DNA of 64,000 nt from Rebecca billardiae RCC1528 (taxonomy: Eukaryota; Haptophyta): positions 1,240,001-1,304,000 of the forward strand of contig OZ251226.1 of assembly GCA_965240325.2 (NCBI GenBank), in the 5' to 3' direction. The notes beneath the pieces were generated by a model. That model was not told the origin of the DNA, did not search any database, and saw only the letters and a list, made by a program, of their open reading frames with translations. Every line of letters begins with the position of its first letter. The first letter of the stretch is position 1. Shown here in pieces: positions 32,801-42,144 of the stretch. The position numbers and the translations under genes were made by a program.

Positions 32801-34637
32801 GCAGCACGTACTCGCGCAACGGGCCAACCAGCACGCCCATGTCCATGTCCAAACGCTGCGGTGCCGCAGCGGCGGCACCAAACGCGGCCTGCAGCGCGCG
32901 CCCAACCGCGGCGTTATGCGCGAGCATGTCGTCGAGGCTGGGCGCGGGCGCCGCCGCAGGCGTCGGCGCCAGCGCGTCGCCCAGCGGCGGCTCGCCTGCA
33001 GGCGGCAGCGCGCGCGGCACCACCACGGCGGAGGCAGGGCGCATCGCGCCCGACGCCGCGCTCGTCACCTCGTCGCGCCACGGCGCAGCGGCGCCCACGA
33101 CAGCGTGCGCACCGCACAGCGTCAGCACCAGCGTCACTGGCGGCTGCGAGACGGCCGCGCCGGCCACGAGGGCCTGCGCGAAGGTGGCGTCGAGCAAGGG
33201 GTGCAGACGCGCGCCCTCGCCGACGTGCACCAGCGCGGGCGCGAGCGGGATGACCACTGCCCACACGGTGCGCTCGGCGATGGTGGAGGCGGCCCGCAGC
33301 AACGGCCGCGCCAGCCACCCTTCGCGCAGCGAGCCGTCCTCGCACGCGGCCACAAAGGCCGCAAGACCGGCGTGGCCGTCGGCGACCACGGCAGCACGCA
33401 GCCTGACGGCGGCTGCGCGCACGGCGGCGTCACGTCCAGCGGCGGCGCCGGACGTGGCAGCGCGCGGCGCTCCATCTGCCGCCACCCCTTCGCCGGCCCC
33501 CACGACGGCCTGCGAGACGGCGCCGAGCCACGCCAAGCGGGCGCTCTCGAGTTCCGCACGCAGCTGCTGGTCGCGCCAGCGTGCCTGCTCAGCCGACGCG
33601 GGAACGAACGCGCGCGGCTGCGCCGGCACGGGCGCGCAGAGCGCGCGTACGGCAGCGTACGCCTGCGTGCGCAGCTCCGCCGCTCGCGCACGCAGCGCGT
33701 CCGCGCAGAGGCTGCTGCGGCCTGCTGGCCACGACGCCACGCGCTCGAAGGCGACGAACAGAGGCTCGGACTGGCCAGCGTCCGCGCCGAAGACGGCGCG
33801 CGCGTAGTACATCACCGCCTCGGACGGGCATGACAGCGGCGGGCACGGGGGGGGCGCGCCCGTCCAAGCGCCCGACGGCGCCGCCGCCGCCGCCGTCGTC
33901 GCCGGGAGCACGTCGTCGACGCCTCCGCCAGTCCCAGCACCTGGGCGGGCATCCGGACGGGGGGCGCACAACGCCGCCAGAGCCAGCTTCGTCCGGAACG
34001 GAGCGGCGGCCCAGGCCGCACGCACTGCCCACGCGCATGCGCCCTGCGCGTGCTCAGCGGCGCGTGCGTGCTGCCCTGGGGTCGGCGCCGAGGACGACGG
34101 CGACAGCGACTCCGCGCCACCCGAGCGGCGCGCGTGGGACGTGCCTGCGGGCGGCGGCGCCGGTTTCCCTCCGAGCGCCGCTGCGGACGCCGTCAGTCGC
34201 GCCGTCTCCGCGAAACTGCCCTCCTCCGCCAGAGCCCCGTCGGCGGAAGCACCACAGGCAGCGCGCACGGCGATCTGCGCGACGGCCCTGAACCAAAGGG
34301 CCGCCGCGCACACGCGCGCCACCGAGTCCGCGCGCTCACGCAGCGCGTCCGGGTGCGAAGCCAACAACTCCGCACACTCCACCACAGTGAGCAGCGCGTC
34401 GGCGCCGCTGCCACCCCATACGCGCGGCACTGTGACCTGCGCGGCGGCGGCGCCAAGGCCCACGTCGGTGCTGTGGACCACGCCGAGGGTGCACAGCACC
34501 AGACCAAAGGTGAACGTCCACGGGGCTGCTGCCGAGGAGAACTGCAGCGTGCACAACGCGTCGTCAGCCGCTGCGATCACCGCGTCCACGAGCAGCAGGT
34601 CGTCCTGACTGCTGGGGCCGGCGGACACATGCCGCAT
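23746..34637 (-). CDS. Giant MULE transposase fused to dioxygenase-like, PHD-like and two OTU-like domains
   Basis: Two exons, 34637-29483 and 29372-23746, give about 3,593 residues (donor GTGCGC at 29482; a GTGGCG donor at 29500 is also in frame). Near residues 690-830 is a double-stranded beta-helix dioxygenase-like segment: GWHVDG (HxD), VVLLHLP, and AVHIFPAMWHHRSAP. The MULE transposase core follows: first Asp in FSDACFLH, second in ISDGQKGL with CTFHKRQ, Glu in APAESFMHWL (about 1,703, 1,775, 1,877). A SWIM finger reads CC...LPCMHF. A PHD-like finger (about 2,215-2,280) has CQGCACFIHSPAQC and MCTCC. A Pro/Ala-rich linker with an HhH-like IPGIGRGRA leads to two OTU-like domains. The triad spans the intron, so the exons belong to one gene. 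Start: first ATG after a GTG-only extension. Confidence 0.82.
29373..29482 (-). other. Intron of the transposase gene
   Basis: On the minus strand the donor GTGCGCGCGC begins at 29482 and the acceptor GACGCAG ends at 29373. Joining gives ...HRPASGGAKRAG|MLFVTLAVN, in phase 1, and places the first catalytic Asp upstream of the beta-strand that normally follows it. Confidence 0.65.
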
Positions 34638-34970
34638 GCCCGCCTGCGCGGTACGTGCCAGCACGTGCGGCGGAGAGGCAAACGCAGGCGCGCGCGAGCA
34701 CACACACGGGGCACATCGTCAGACAGGGGACGGGGGCGCATGGGAGTGGTGCGGTGTGCGCGCGCGCGGCGGCGCACGCCACCAACATCGCTGCCGACCA
34801 CACACACCCGCCCCGGCCCACCGCGACCTCGCACCATTCACGAATCACGAGTGCGACTTGCCTGCTCGTCGCGGCCGGCGACCGTCGACGCCTCAGACCG
34901 ACTCGGATGCGAGAAGGGGGAACTCCTGCGAGGGGAGGCCGCAGGGAACAAGAACGGTCGGTGCGTGTGC

Positions 34971-35463
34971 GCGATGCGCCGCGCGCGACCGCGCGGCGCG
35001 CGCACGACGCCCGCGCGCGTGGAAGGCGTACCCCCTTAACGTCGTGCTCACGCCCAGCCCTCCCTCGTGGCGAGCTCGGGAGCAAGTTTTGCGGCGCGCC
35101 CCCCGGCGTCGCATTTCTCTAACTAATTGACGAGCAACGTTCCGGCGGCGGTCCGGGCGGGAGGAGTCGACGGCGTCGTTTCGTCGCGGGTGGGCGTCAG
35201 GCTGCGCGCAATACGAAAGTACCCACCCCCGCTCATTAGGGTACTCCGCCCGGACCGCAATACAAGGCGGGCGTTCGCGCCGGTTCGCCGCGAGCGGTAT
35301 CTTCCGCGTTGCGGGCGAGCGGCGCCATTTGCTCGCTCCCGAAGCTTCTGGCCGTCGGAAAACTGGCGGGGGTGCCAGTCCGGAAATCGCCGTGCTGAGA
35401 TGCGGAGGTTTGTCGGAGTTCTGGTTGCTCGGTCGGTCCTCGTCGGACTTCCGGAGGATTCCC
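34971..35463 (-). repeat. Right terminal inverted repeat of the MULE
   Basis: Reverse complement of the left repeat, ending in GGAATCC-type sequence next to the target duplication. It differs from the left copy by a few indels and one replaced patch at about 35050-35070. Confidence 0.92.
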
Positions 35464-35472
35464 ATTTTGTAC
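35464..35472. repeat. Right target-site duplication of the transposon
   Basis: ATTTTGTAC, identical to 17691-17699. It lies 170 bases upstream of the next gene's ATG. Confidence 0.93.
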
Positions 35473-35641
35473 TGACGATGGAATTAGGATCGAGGCAACG
35501 CCAAATAAAACAATAATAAGGGTCATCATCAAAAATGAAAAGGCCAAGAGCCGTCCGACCTGCCCGGCTCCGCCGCCGCCGCCCGGGCCGGAGCAGAGGG
35601 CCGTGCGCCCGCCCGTGCCGTGCCGGTGGGTGGACGACGCA

Positions 35642-38218
35642 ATGGACAGCGCCGCCCCGAAATCCTTCCTCTGCCCGATCGGCATGGAGATCATGCGCGA
35701 TCCCGTCGTTTGCGCCGACGGCTATAGCTACGAGCGCGTCCAGATCGAGCGGCGGCTCGCCACGCAGAACACAAGTCCGTACACTGGGGCTGAACTTTCC
35801 AGTACGATGCTCACTCCGAACCATGCGCTGCGCAACTCGATTGAGGAGTGGCTCACGGCGAACTTCAAGCTCGTGCCGCGCTCTGCGGTTGCCTTCGAAG
35901 AGGCTGCTTTGTCGCGCGTCTTCTTCAAGTCAGTCCACCGCGGCACCCTGCGGGGGCGCGCTGAGCCGATCGCGGTGCTGCGCATGCGCGCTGGCGGCTT
36001 CTGTGAGGAGGCGGCGGCAAAGCTCGTGCGACTCCGATACCATCCGAGCCTTGTGCGCTACCTCGGCCTGTGCACCGAAGGCCCCGAGCATCTGCTCCTC
36101 ACCGAGCTTGCGCCGCTCGGCTCTCTCAGCGCCTTCCTCGAGGCGCACGAGGCAGAGGTGACACTCGCGCACAAGCTGACGATGCTCGAGCAGATCTGCG
36201 CGGGCATGATCGCGCTCAGCTGCGCGGGGATAGTGCACTGCGACCTGGCGGCCCGCAACGTGCTCGTCTTTGCCTTCGATGCCGCCCACCCAGGGGCCAC
36301 CGTGGTGAAGATCGGCGACTTTGGCCTCGCTGTGGACCGCATGTACCAGACGCACGCGAAAGTGGCGGGGGAAGAGGTGCCTTTCCGGTGGATGCCACCC
36401 GAGGCGCTCCGCCGCCGCCGCTTCTCCGAGAAGTCGGATGTGTGGGCGTTTGGCGTGACGGCGTGGGAGCTGCTCACAGGCGGCGACGTGCCCTACGCGT
36501 TCATCGGCTCCAACGAGGCCGTCGCAGAGCGCGTCTGCAGTGGCGAGCGGCTCGCCCGCCCTGACAAGGTCCCGGACTCGCTGTGGGCGCTGCTCAAACG
36601 CTCGTGGGCGGCGATGCCGGCCGACCGGCCCATGTTTACGCAAGTTGCAGTCGCGCTGGCGGACATGCAGTGGCTGGCGACGCTTCCGCCCTGCAGCTCC
36701 AGCCACGAGTACTACATCCGCGTGAAGGATCTGTTAGGAAAAAGCTGGCCCGTGCAGGTCGCGTCCGAATGGCTCGTCGAAGACCTGAAGGCTGCGTTGC
36801 AAGAGAAGATGGGCGTCCCAGCTGACGAACAGAGACTGATCTTCGCGGGCAGGCAACTCCAAGACTTTCGCACGCTCGGCGAGTACGAGATCGCGAACGG
36901 CGCGGAGCTCCACCTATACCTGAGGCTGCGAGGCGGCTGCATCGCCTCGCCGCTTCCCGCGCTCTTTGGCGCACACACCGGTTCGCCCGGCCTCGAGTTC
37001 CTGACTGGCGCGCCCGGCTCGGCGGACGAAGCGCGCGCGCTGATCGCAGCCCTCGGCGGCTCCCTCGACGAGACTCCGCGCGTCCACCCCGCGGAGCTGC
37101 TGGACGCCGACGCGTGCGCGGCGCTCGTGCGGACTCTCGACGAGCACGCGGCCTCGGCCGCCCCGTCCGAGGCGGCAGACGTGCGTCTCTCGCTCACCGA
37201 CGCGGCGCTGGAGCGCCTCATTGGCGGCGCGGCGCTGGCGCGGCTCCGCGAGGTGTTTGGCGGGCCGTGGGACGCCGTCAAGCTCCGGCGCGCTGCCGCG
37301 GAGGGCCAGTGCGTCGCCTTTCACTGCGACTACTCCAAGCGCACGATGCAGGTGGCACTCAACGCAGAGGACGATTTCGGCGGTGGGAAGCTCACCTTTG
37401 CGACGGCCGACGGCTTTGTGCAGCCCGCGCGGCCGCGGGGCTCGGCCACGGCGCACGCCAACTCGCTGGTGCACGGTGTGAGCACGCTGACGCGCGGCGT
37501 GCGCTACGGTCTCTTCCTCTGCGACACCAAGGGGCCCGGCGTGGAGCTGGGCTACCTCAACGTCGCGGCGCGCGCGCAGCTGGGCTTCTTCGAGAGAGCG
37601 CTGGCGCTGCTCGACGCCGCCACCGACGCCGACCTGCTTCGGGCGGTGCGCGAGTATGCCGCTGTGCTCGCCGAGGGCGGCGCAGGTGGCGCGCCCACCA
37701 GCCTGGCTGTGGAGCTCGCATGGCGCACCCACCTGCTCAGCCCACTCCGGTACGCGGACGCGTGCGCAGTGCACCACGGTCGGCCTGTGGAGCACCAGCC
37801 GGCGCACGCGTACGCTGAGGACGCGCCGGTCGCTGCCGCCGGCTCTCCTGCCGCCGTGGCATTCAACGGATCGCTCGAGTGGCTCGGGCTCGACCTGGTC
37901 GCGGCGATGCGGCGGCAGCAGCGCTTCATGCGCGACGCTCTCGCGTGCCGCACAGCCTACGACTCGGAGGAGGCGATGGCCGCCGCCGTGGACGAGTACC
38001 GCGCCTTCCTCGACCACTTCCACCACTCTGCGCGCGAGCTCGTGCCCACGACGGTCGTCGACCTCGTGTGGCACACGCACATGCTCGACCCCCTCCGGTA
38101 CAGCCGCGAGACGCGCGCGCTCGCCGGCCGCTTCGTCAACCACGAGGATGATGTCGCGCCAGAGCGCCTGGCCAATACGGCGCGGCTCTGTTGGCCCCTC
38201 GAGCGCGCTGGGTCTTGA
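35642..38218 (+). CDS. U-box / protein kinase / ubiquitin / 2OG-Fe(II) dioxygenase / GRDP-like fusion protein
   Basis: An intronless frame of 858 residues from ATG 35642 (a GTG at 35603 is the only upstream option). Residues 8-78: U-box ([30 protein letters not shown]), which recruits E2. Residues 90-340: kinase of the tyrosine-kinase-like class with [17 protein letters not shown] and [10 protein letters not shown]; the beta-3 Lys is not evident (IAVLRM). Residues 357-431: a full ubiquitin fold ([40 protein letters not shown]) ending LRLRGG, followed by Cys. Residues 540-640: prolyl-hydroxylase-type 2OG-Fe(II) dioxygenase with Fe ligands in FHCDYS and LVHGVS and the 2OG Arg in GVRYGLFL. Residues 690-830: GRDP/DUF1399-like repeats with [16 protein letters not shown]. 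Probably a cytosolic E3 regulator. Confidence 0.9.
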   Translation: MDSAAPKSFLCPIGMEIMRDPVVCADGYSYERVQIERRLATQNTSPYTGAELSSTMLTPNHALRNSIEEWLTANFKLVPRSAVAFEEAALSRVFFKSVHRGTLRGRAEPIAVLRMRAGGFCEEAAAKLVRLRYHPSLVRYLGLCTEGPEHLLLTELAPLGSLSAFLEAHEAEVTLAHKLTMLEQICAGMIALSCAGIVHCDLAARNVLVFAFDAAHPGATVVKIGDFGLAVDRMYQTHAKVAGEEVPFRWMPPEALRRRRFSEKSDVWAFGVTAWELLTGGDVPYAFIGSNEAVAERVCSGERLARPDKVPDSLWALLKRSWAAMPADRPMFTQVAVALADMQWLATLPPCSSSHEYYIRVKDLLGKSWPVQVASEWLVEDLKAALQEKMGVPADEQRLIFAGRQLQDFRTLGEYEIANGAELHLYLRLRGGCIASPLPALFGAHTGSPGLEFLTGAPGSADEARALIAALGGSLDETPRVHPAELLDADACAALVRTLDEHAASAAPSEAADVRLSLTDAALERLIGGAALARLREVFGGPWDAVKLRRAAAEGQCVAFHCDYSKRTMQVALNAEDDFGGGKLTFATADGFVQPARPRGSATAHANSLVHGVSTLTRGVRYGLFLCDTKGPGVELGYLNVAARAQLGFFERALALLDAATDADLLRAVREYAAVLAEGGAGGAPTSLAVELAWRTHLLSPLRYADACAVHHGRPVEHQPAHAYAEDAPVAAAGSPAAVAFNGSLEWLGLDLVAAMRRQQRFMRDALACRTAYDSEEAMAAAVDEYRAFLDHFHHSARELVPTTVVDLVWHTHMLDPLRYSRETRALAGRFVNHEDDVAPERLANTARLCWPLERAGS

Positions 38219-38321
38219 TGTCCCGGGCCGGCTACGCGATAGCGCAGTTCCGGTAGGAGCCGCGCTGCGATGCCTGCGATTGGCCCGCCCGCCGAGGGCC
38301 ACGCGACGGTACAGTTTACTA

Positions 38322-38350
38322 TGTTTTAACGTGCACACTTGGTTAAGGCG
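38322..38350 (+). repeat. Left arm of an inverted repeat flanking the SFR2-like gene
   Basis: TGTTTTAACGTGCACACTTG and the following GTTAAGGCG are the reverse complement of 41342-41372 with two mismatches and a 2-base indel. The preceding bases are TA, as are the bases after the right arm. Confidence 0.75.
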
Positions 38351-38590
38351 TGATTGACGCCATCCAACACTGCACAAAGACACTACCGCCACAAAACAGA
38401 CCGGCGCAGGACGCGCGCGCGCGGCGCCTAGGTACCCGCCTCATCGATCGATCGCGCGCCGGTGGCACGAGGTCTGTCGAGGATGCAGATGCTGATGACG
38501 CGACGATATCTCATATATTATTATTATTAGCTCGGATCGATCAATGATCATCATCAGCAGTGATTCGTATTGCTATTGTATAGAATACAT

Positions 38591-38640
38591 ACACATATCT
38601 ATATATATATATATAGATATGTGTGTGTGTGTGTGTGTGT
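38591..38640. repeat. AT/GT microsatellite with 34-base palindrome
   Basis: ACACATATC(TA)n followed by GATATGTGT is a perfect palindrome (38591-38624) and runs into (GT)n up to 38640. It could extrude a cruciform and is likely length-variable. Confidence 0.85.
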
Positions 38641-38672
38641 TTAGTGATGGCGACCTGATGAGTGATGGCGGC

Positions 38673-41099
38673 TCACTGAGACTCCGCAGCGCTGGGGCTG
38701 GGCCCGCTCGCGGTGAGCCGTCGCCAGGCGCCAACCACGCGCTCGCCCCACTGCCGCAGCAGCTGCCGATCCCGACGCGCGCGCTTGTCGATCGCGACCG
38801 TCACCTCGGCGACCCAGACCTGCGCGGCCTCGTGCGCGGCGTTCACGTGCGCACGCACCTCGGCGTCCATGCCGCTCAGCGCCTCGCTCGCGTTGCGCAG
38901 GCCGGCGTCCAGCTGCGCGCGCACCGCGTCGAGCGCCGCGGCCGCATCGCGCTCGCCCAGCTCGAGCCGCTCGCGGAGCTTGGCCGCGGCCTCGGCCCAC
39001 GAGCGCTCGAGCGCGTCCGCCGTCGGCGCCCAGAGCGTGCCGTTCAGGAAGCGGTCGGCGCGGCGCTCGCCCCGCCGCGACGTCTCGTCCGCCGGCCGCT
39101 TGCCATACCGCCAGTCGCGCTTCGAGAAGGCACGCGTGCCCGGCGCGTCGCGCGAGCCCTTGCCGTCGTCCGCGCGACAGAACGGGCGGCGGCGGCGGCG
39201 GCGTGACTTGGCGTGCGCGGCAGCCTGCACATCGGCCCACGCCGCCCGCCGGTGGCCGGCCGTCACCGCCGCGCCACCCGGCGAGCTCGCGATCTCGGTG
39301 AAGAGACGGTACGACGGCCGAGGCGTGCGCTCGAGCTCGGCAGACGAGCGGTTCACCTCGACCAGCCCAAAGCGGGGGCAGTATCCGTCCGCCCACTCCC
39401 TGCGGCGGGCGGGTGGGCGGGCGGGCGGCGGGCGGGCGGGCGTGCGCGCGCAGCGGGTGAGCCGTCACGCACTGCGCCGCGTGGCGCGCGCCAGCAGCCA
39501 AGCCAACGAGGGCTGAGCTGAGGGCGGAAGGGGCGCTCTAAGACCTGTCGCGCGCGGCTGGCGCCAGCCCGAGGGCCTCCCGGCAGTCTCCCCCGCCCTC
39601 GCCGCGCCTCGCCGCGCGCACCAGTTGTCCGAGATCGTCCAGAACACGTAGCCCCGGACCTCGACCCCGGACTCGATCGCCGCGCGCACAGCAAGGAGGT
39701 GCTCGACGAGGTACGCGCGGCGCAGCACGTCTGAGCCGTCGGCGATCCCGTTTTCCGTTACGTACAGCGGCATGGCGGTGCCGTCGGCGCGCGCGTACCG
39801 CTTGTGGAACGCGCGCAGCACGCGGTACAGCCCGTCCGGAAACACCGAGCGGCCCGCCTCCGAGTACTCCTCCGACGGGAGCAGCGCCACGCCCAGGCCG
39901 CTCAGCAGCTCGCGCCCGTAGTAGTTGATGCCGATGTAGTCGCAGTGCTCGTGGATCAAGTCCTGCGGCGCGCGGCGCGCGGAGCGGGCGCTCGGCGCGA
40001 TGAGACGCAGGGCGTGCGCAGCGCACCTCGCGCGCGGCCGGCGCGGCGGAGCACGGCAGCCCCGTGCAGCTCTCCGGGGCGGCGCGCGGGGAAGAGGATC
40101 GTGCGCACGCAATCGAATTCTTCTACTACGGGCGCACCGCACCTGGAACCAGAAGGTGGTCATGGCCTCCGAGATGCGCTGGGCGGGCTTGTCGGCGAGA
40201 GAAACGGCGTCGTACACGGGCACGTGGTGCGCGACGCCGACGGGCAGCGCGCCCAGCCCCGCCGCGCGCGCGGCCGCGTGCGCCGCGACGTGCGCGTCCG
40301 CCATCGCGCCCATCGCGACGCCGTACCCTCCCCACGGGCTGAAGCAGTTGAGCGATTTGAACGCGGACGGCTGCGCGCCGCCCGGCGGCCACATGCCGGC
40401 GCAGTACGTGAGCAGCGCGAAGACGTGGGGCTCGTTGAACGGTATCACCGAGTGCATCACGCCCGCCAGCTCCTCGTCCGCGCCGATGCGCGAGAGGACG
40501 GATGCGGCGAAGTGGCGGAAGTGCTCGACCGCGACCGTGGCGTTCGTCCAGCCGCCCTGATCGCCCAGCCACGGCGGCAGGCTGTGGTGGAAGAGGGTGA
40601 GCATCACGCGCATGCCCGCGCGGCCCACGCGCTTGAGGATCGTCGCGTACCGCGCCCACGCCGCCTCGTCCACCTCCTTGCGCGACGACATCGCCTCCGA
40701 GGGCACCAGCCGACCCCAGTCGATGCCCATGCGGAACACGCGCGCGCCGGTCGCGCTCGCGAGGTCGATCTCGACCTCCGGCTGGGTCCAGAAGCGGGTG
40801 CGCTCGGCGGGCTGTCCCACGTTCTTCCACGCGGCGACGTGCCCCTGCTCCGCGAACGCCAGCCACGCGTCCTCCAGCTGGTCCTCGACGTGCGCCGGCG
40901 CGGTTGCGAGCCCAATCTCAAAGTCTCGGCCAAACGGCGCGATGACGTCGGTGTCCGCCAGGCTGTCGTCGTCGAAGGTCGGCGGCACGTGGAGGTCCTC
41001 ATTCCAGCGCCCGAGGTAGTCGGCGCCGCCGTAGTCCGTCGTCGCAGACACGGCCGCGACGAACGCCAGCGCGAGGCAAGAGCGCGTCCAGGCTGCCAT
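38673..41099 (-). CDS. SFR2-like family 1 glycosidase (galactolipid galactosyltransferase)
   Basis: Three exons, 41099-40143, 39962-39622 and 39399-38673, give 674 residues. A signal-like N-terminus (MAAWTRSCLALAFVAAVSA) precedes the GH1 barrel. LATAPAHVEDQLEDAWLAFA and VFRMGIDWGRLVP match the SENSITIVE TO FREEZING 2 subgroup, which moves galactose between monogalactosyldiacylglycerols in the chloroplast envelope and remodels it under freezing or osmotic stress. The acid/base Glu is in PFNEPHVF (about residue 220), the nucleophile Glu in YVTENGIAD (about 387). The last junction rebuilds SDNW|EWADGYCPRFGLVEV. A C-terminal extension of about 220 residues is Arg-rich then helical, not typical of plant SFR2. 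The first intron (180 bases) would be in frame if retained. Whether it transfers galactose or only hydrolyses cannot be told here. Confidence 0.85.
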
Positions 41100-41341
41100 T
41101 CCGATTGGCGCGATGCCGACGTCGGTCGTCAGCAGTGAATCGCGATCGGGCAAGTTGGATCGGGCGCGGTCGGGCGTGGAGCCGCGGCGGCGGCGGCGGC
41201 GGCAACCGCAGCCGGGAGAGGAGGACGGGCGCGAGTTCGCAGCGGCCAGCGACTAGCGAGCGACCTCGAACTGCTGCCTGCTGGGACTGTAATACTGCTG
41301 CTGTATGTCCAGGAGGTGATGACGCGACGCTGAGTCACGTA

Positions 41342-41372
41342 CGCCTTCGCCAAGTGTGCGCACGTTAAAACA
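41342..41372 (-). repeat. Right arm of the inverted repeat flanking the SFR2-like gene
   Basis: CGCCTTCGCCAAGTGTGCGC followed by ACGTTAAAACA pairs with 38322-38350 and is followed by TA. The two arms enclose the whole SFR2-like gene, 3.05 kb. Confidence 0.75.
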
Positions 41373-41393
41373 TATATATATATATATATATAT
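41371..41393. repeat. (AT)n microsatellite
   Basis: An uninterrupted AT dinucleotide run directly beyond the right inverted-repeat arm. Confidence 0.85.
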
Positions 41394-41660
41394 AGTACGA
41401 CTAATAACTGCTGTATAGCTATTGCGCTACTAGCAGTACTCAGTATATTGTTTGTCTATCAGTCTGCAAGCTAGCTAAGCAGTCACCACGGTCTTGTTCA
41501 ATGCGCGAAGAATTTAGAATACCGCACGGCGCACGATGTCGATCACTCGATGATGCTGTCGCCACAATCATCAACAGTCTGCTCCCTGTCTATGACTGAC
41601 CAGGTGGTACAGTAGCTAGTAGACATGGTAGCTAGCAGTTGTAGAGCTCGGCCTGACTCG

Positions 41661-41677
41661 TCACTGCACGCGCTGGC
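41661..41677 (-). pseudogene. Last codons of a further armadillo/BTB gene, cut by the assembly gap
   Basis: TCACTGCACGCGCTGGC is identical to the 3' end (stop codon plus QRVQ codons) of the four armadillo/BTB genes to the right. The sequence just downstream of the stop (about 41480-41660) is a diverged version of their shared 3' flank. The rest would lie in the gap, so I cannot say whether the copy is intact. Confidence 0.6.
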
Positions 41678-41777
41678 NNNNNNNNNNNNNNNNNNNNNNN
41701 NNNNNNNNNNNNNNNNNNNNNNNNNNNNNNNNNNNNNNNNNNNNNNNNNNNNNNNNNNNNNNNNNNNNNNNNNNNNN
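41678..41777. other. Assembly gap of 100 N
   Basis: Exactly 100 N, a conventional placeholder; the true length is unknown. It sits at the edge of a tandem gene array, where assemblies commonly collapse. Confidence 0.98.
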
Positions 41778-42144
41778 GCGGGGTGCGGCCAAGCTCGGCC
41801 TGACGGCGGTGTGGTTGCCAGCGGTCGGGCGTCGTGTGAGTTTCACCGCAGGCCGCCCACCCTGCGCATTGACGACCATGCAAACGTCGCCGTACGCGCC
41901 CGATCCCGCACGAGTTGCCTTGCACAGTAAGCCGTATGGCCCATCGTGGACGCCCTTCGCAAGCTGTCGCCACTTCGCCGCGGTCTCCTAGTTTTCCGCT
42001 CCCGCAAGCCTTCAACTTTGCTTGAGACCCCTTCGACCGCTGAGAAACCCGCACAAATCCAGCGAACAGTGGCCGAGATGCTAACAAGATTGCAGCTAGG
42101 CCGAATCGGCATCATCGTGCCTTTCGGGATGACGATTGGCTCTT

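Larger units (their letters stand above)
17700..35463. mobile_element. Complete Mutator-like (MULE) DNA transposon, 17,764 bp
   Basis: The ends are inverted copies of each other for about 490 bases (17700-18190 and 34971-35463), starting GGGAAAACCCCGGAAGTCC on the left and GGGAATCCTCCGGAAGTCC on the right. A perfect 9-bp duplication flanks them. Inside are two convergent genes: a plus-strand gene on the left arm and a minus-strand gene on the right arm encoding a MULE-type transposase with DDE triad and SWIM finger. Long inverted repeats plus a 9-bp duplication plus this transposase is the full definition of a MULE. The near-identical arms and identical duplications suggest recent insertion. 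The region 34638-34970 between the right repeat and the transposase ATG holds no other gene and probably its promoter. Confidence 0.95.
38219..38672. other. Intergenic between convergent gene ends
   Basis: About 450 bases with AT-rich patches, the left arm of an inverted repeat (38322-38350) and an AT/GT microsatellite (38591-38640). No gene is seen. Confidence 0.5.

Noticed and set aside
34893-35465. Minus-strand open frame across the right terminal repeat, similar to the start of the left-arm frame
   Set aside because: The similarity is that of the inverted repeat DNA itself; both are read-through of the repeat, not a shared protein family.
38641-39501. 286-residue minus-strand frame overlapping the SFR2-like gene
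   Set aside because: It is in another frame than the exon that completes SDNWEWADGYCP and continues with it.
41625-41930. Open frame running through the N gap
   Set aside because: Unknown bases cannot be translated; the flanking text has no protein character.
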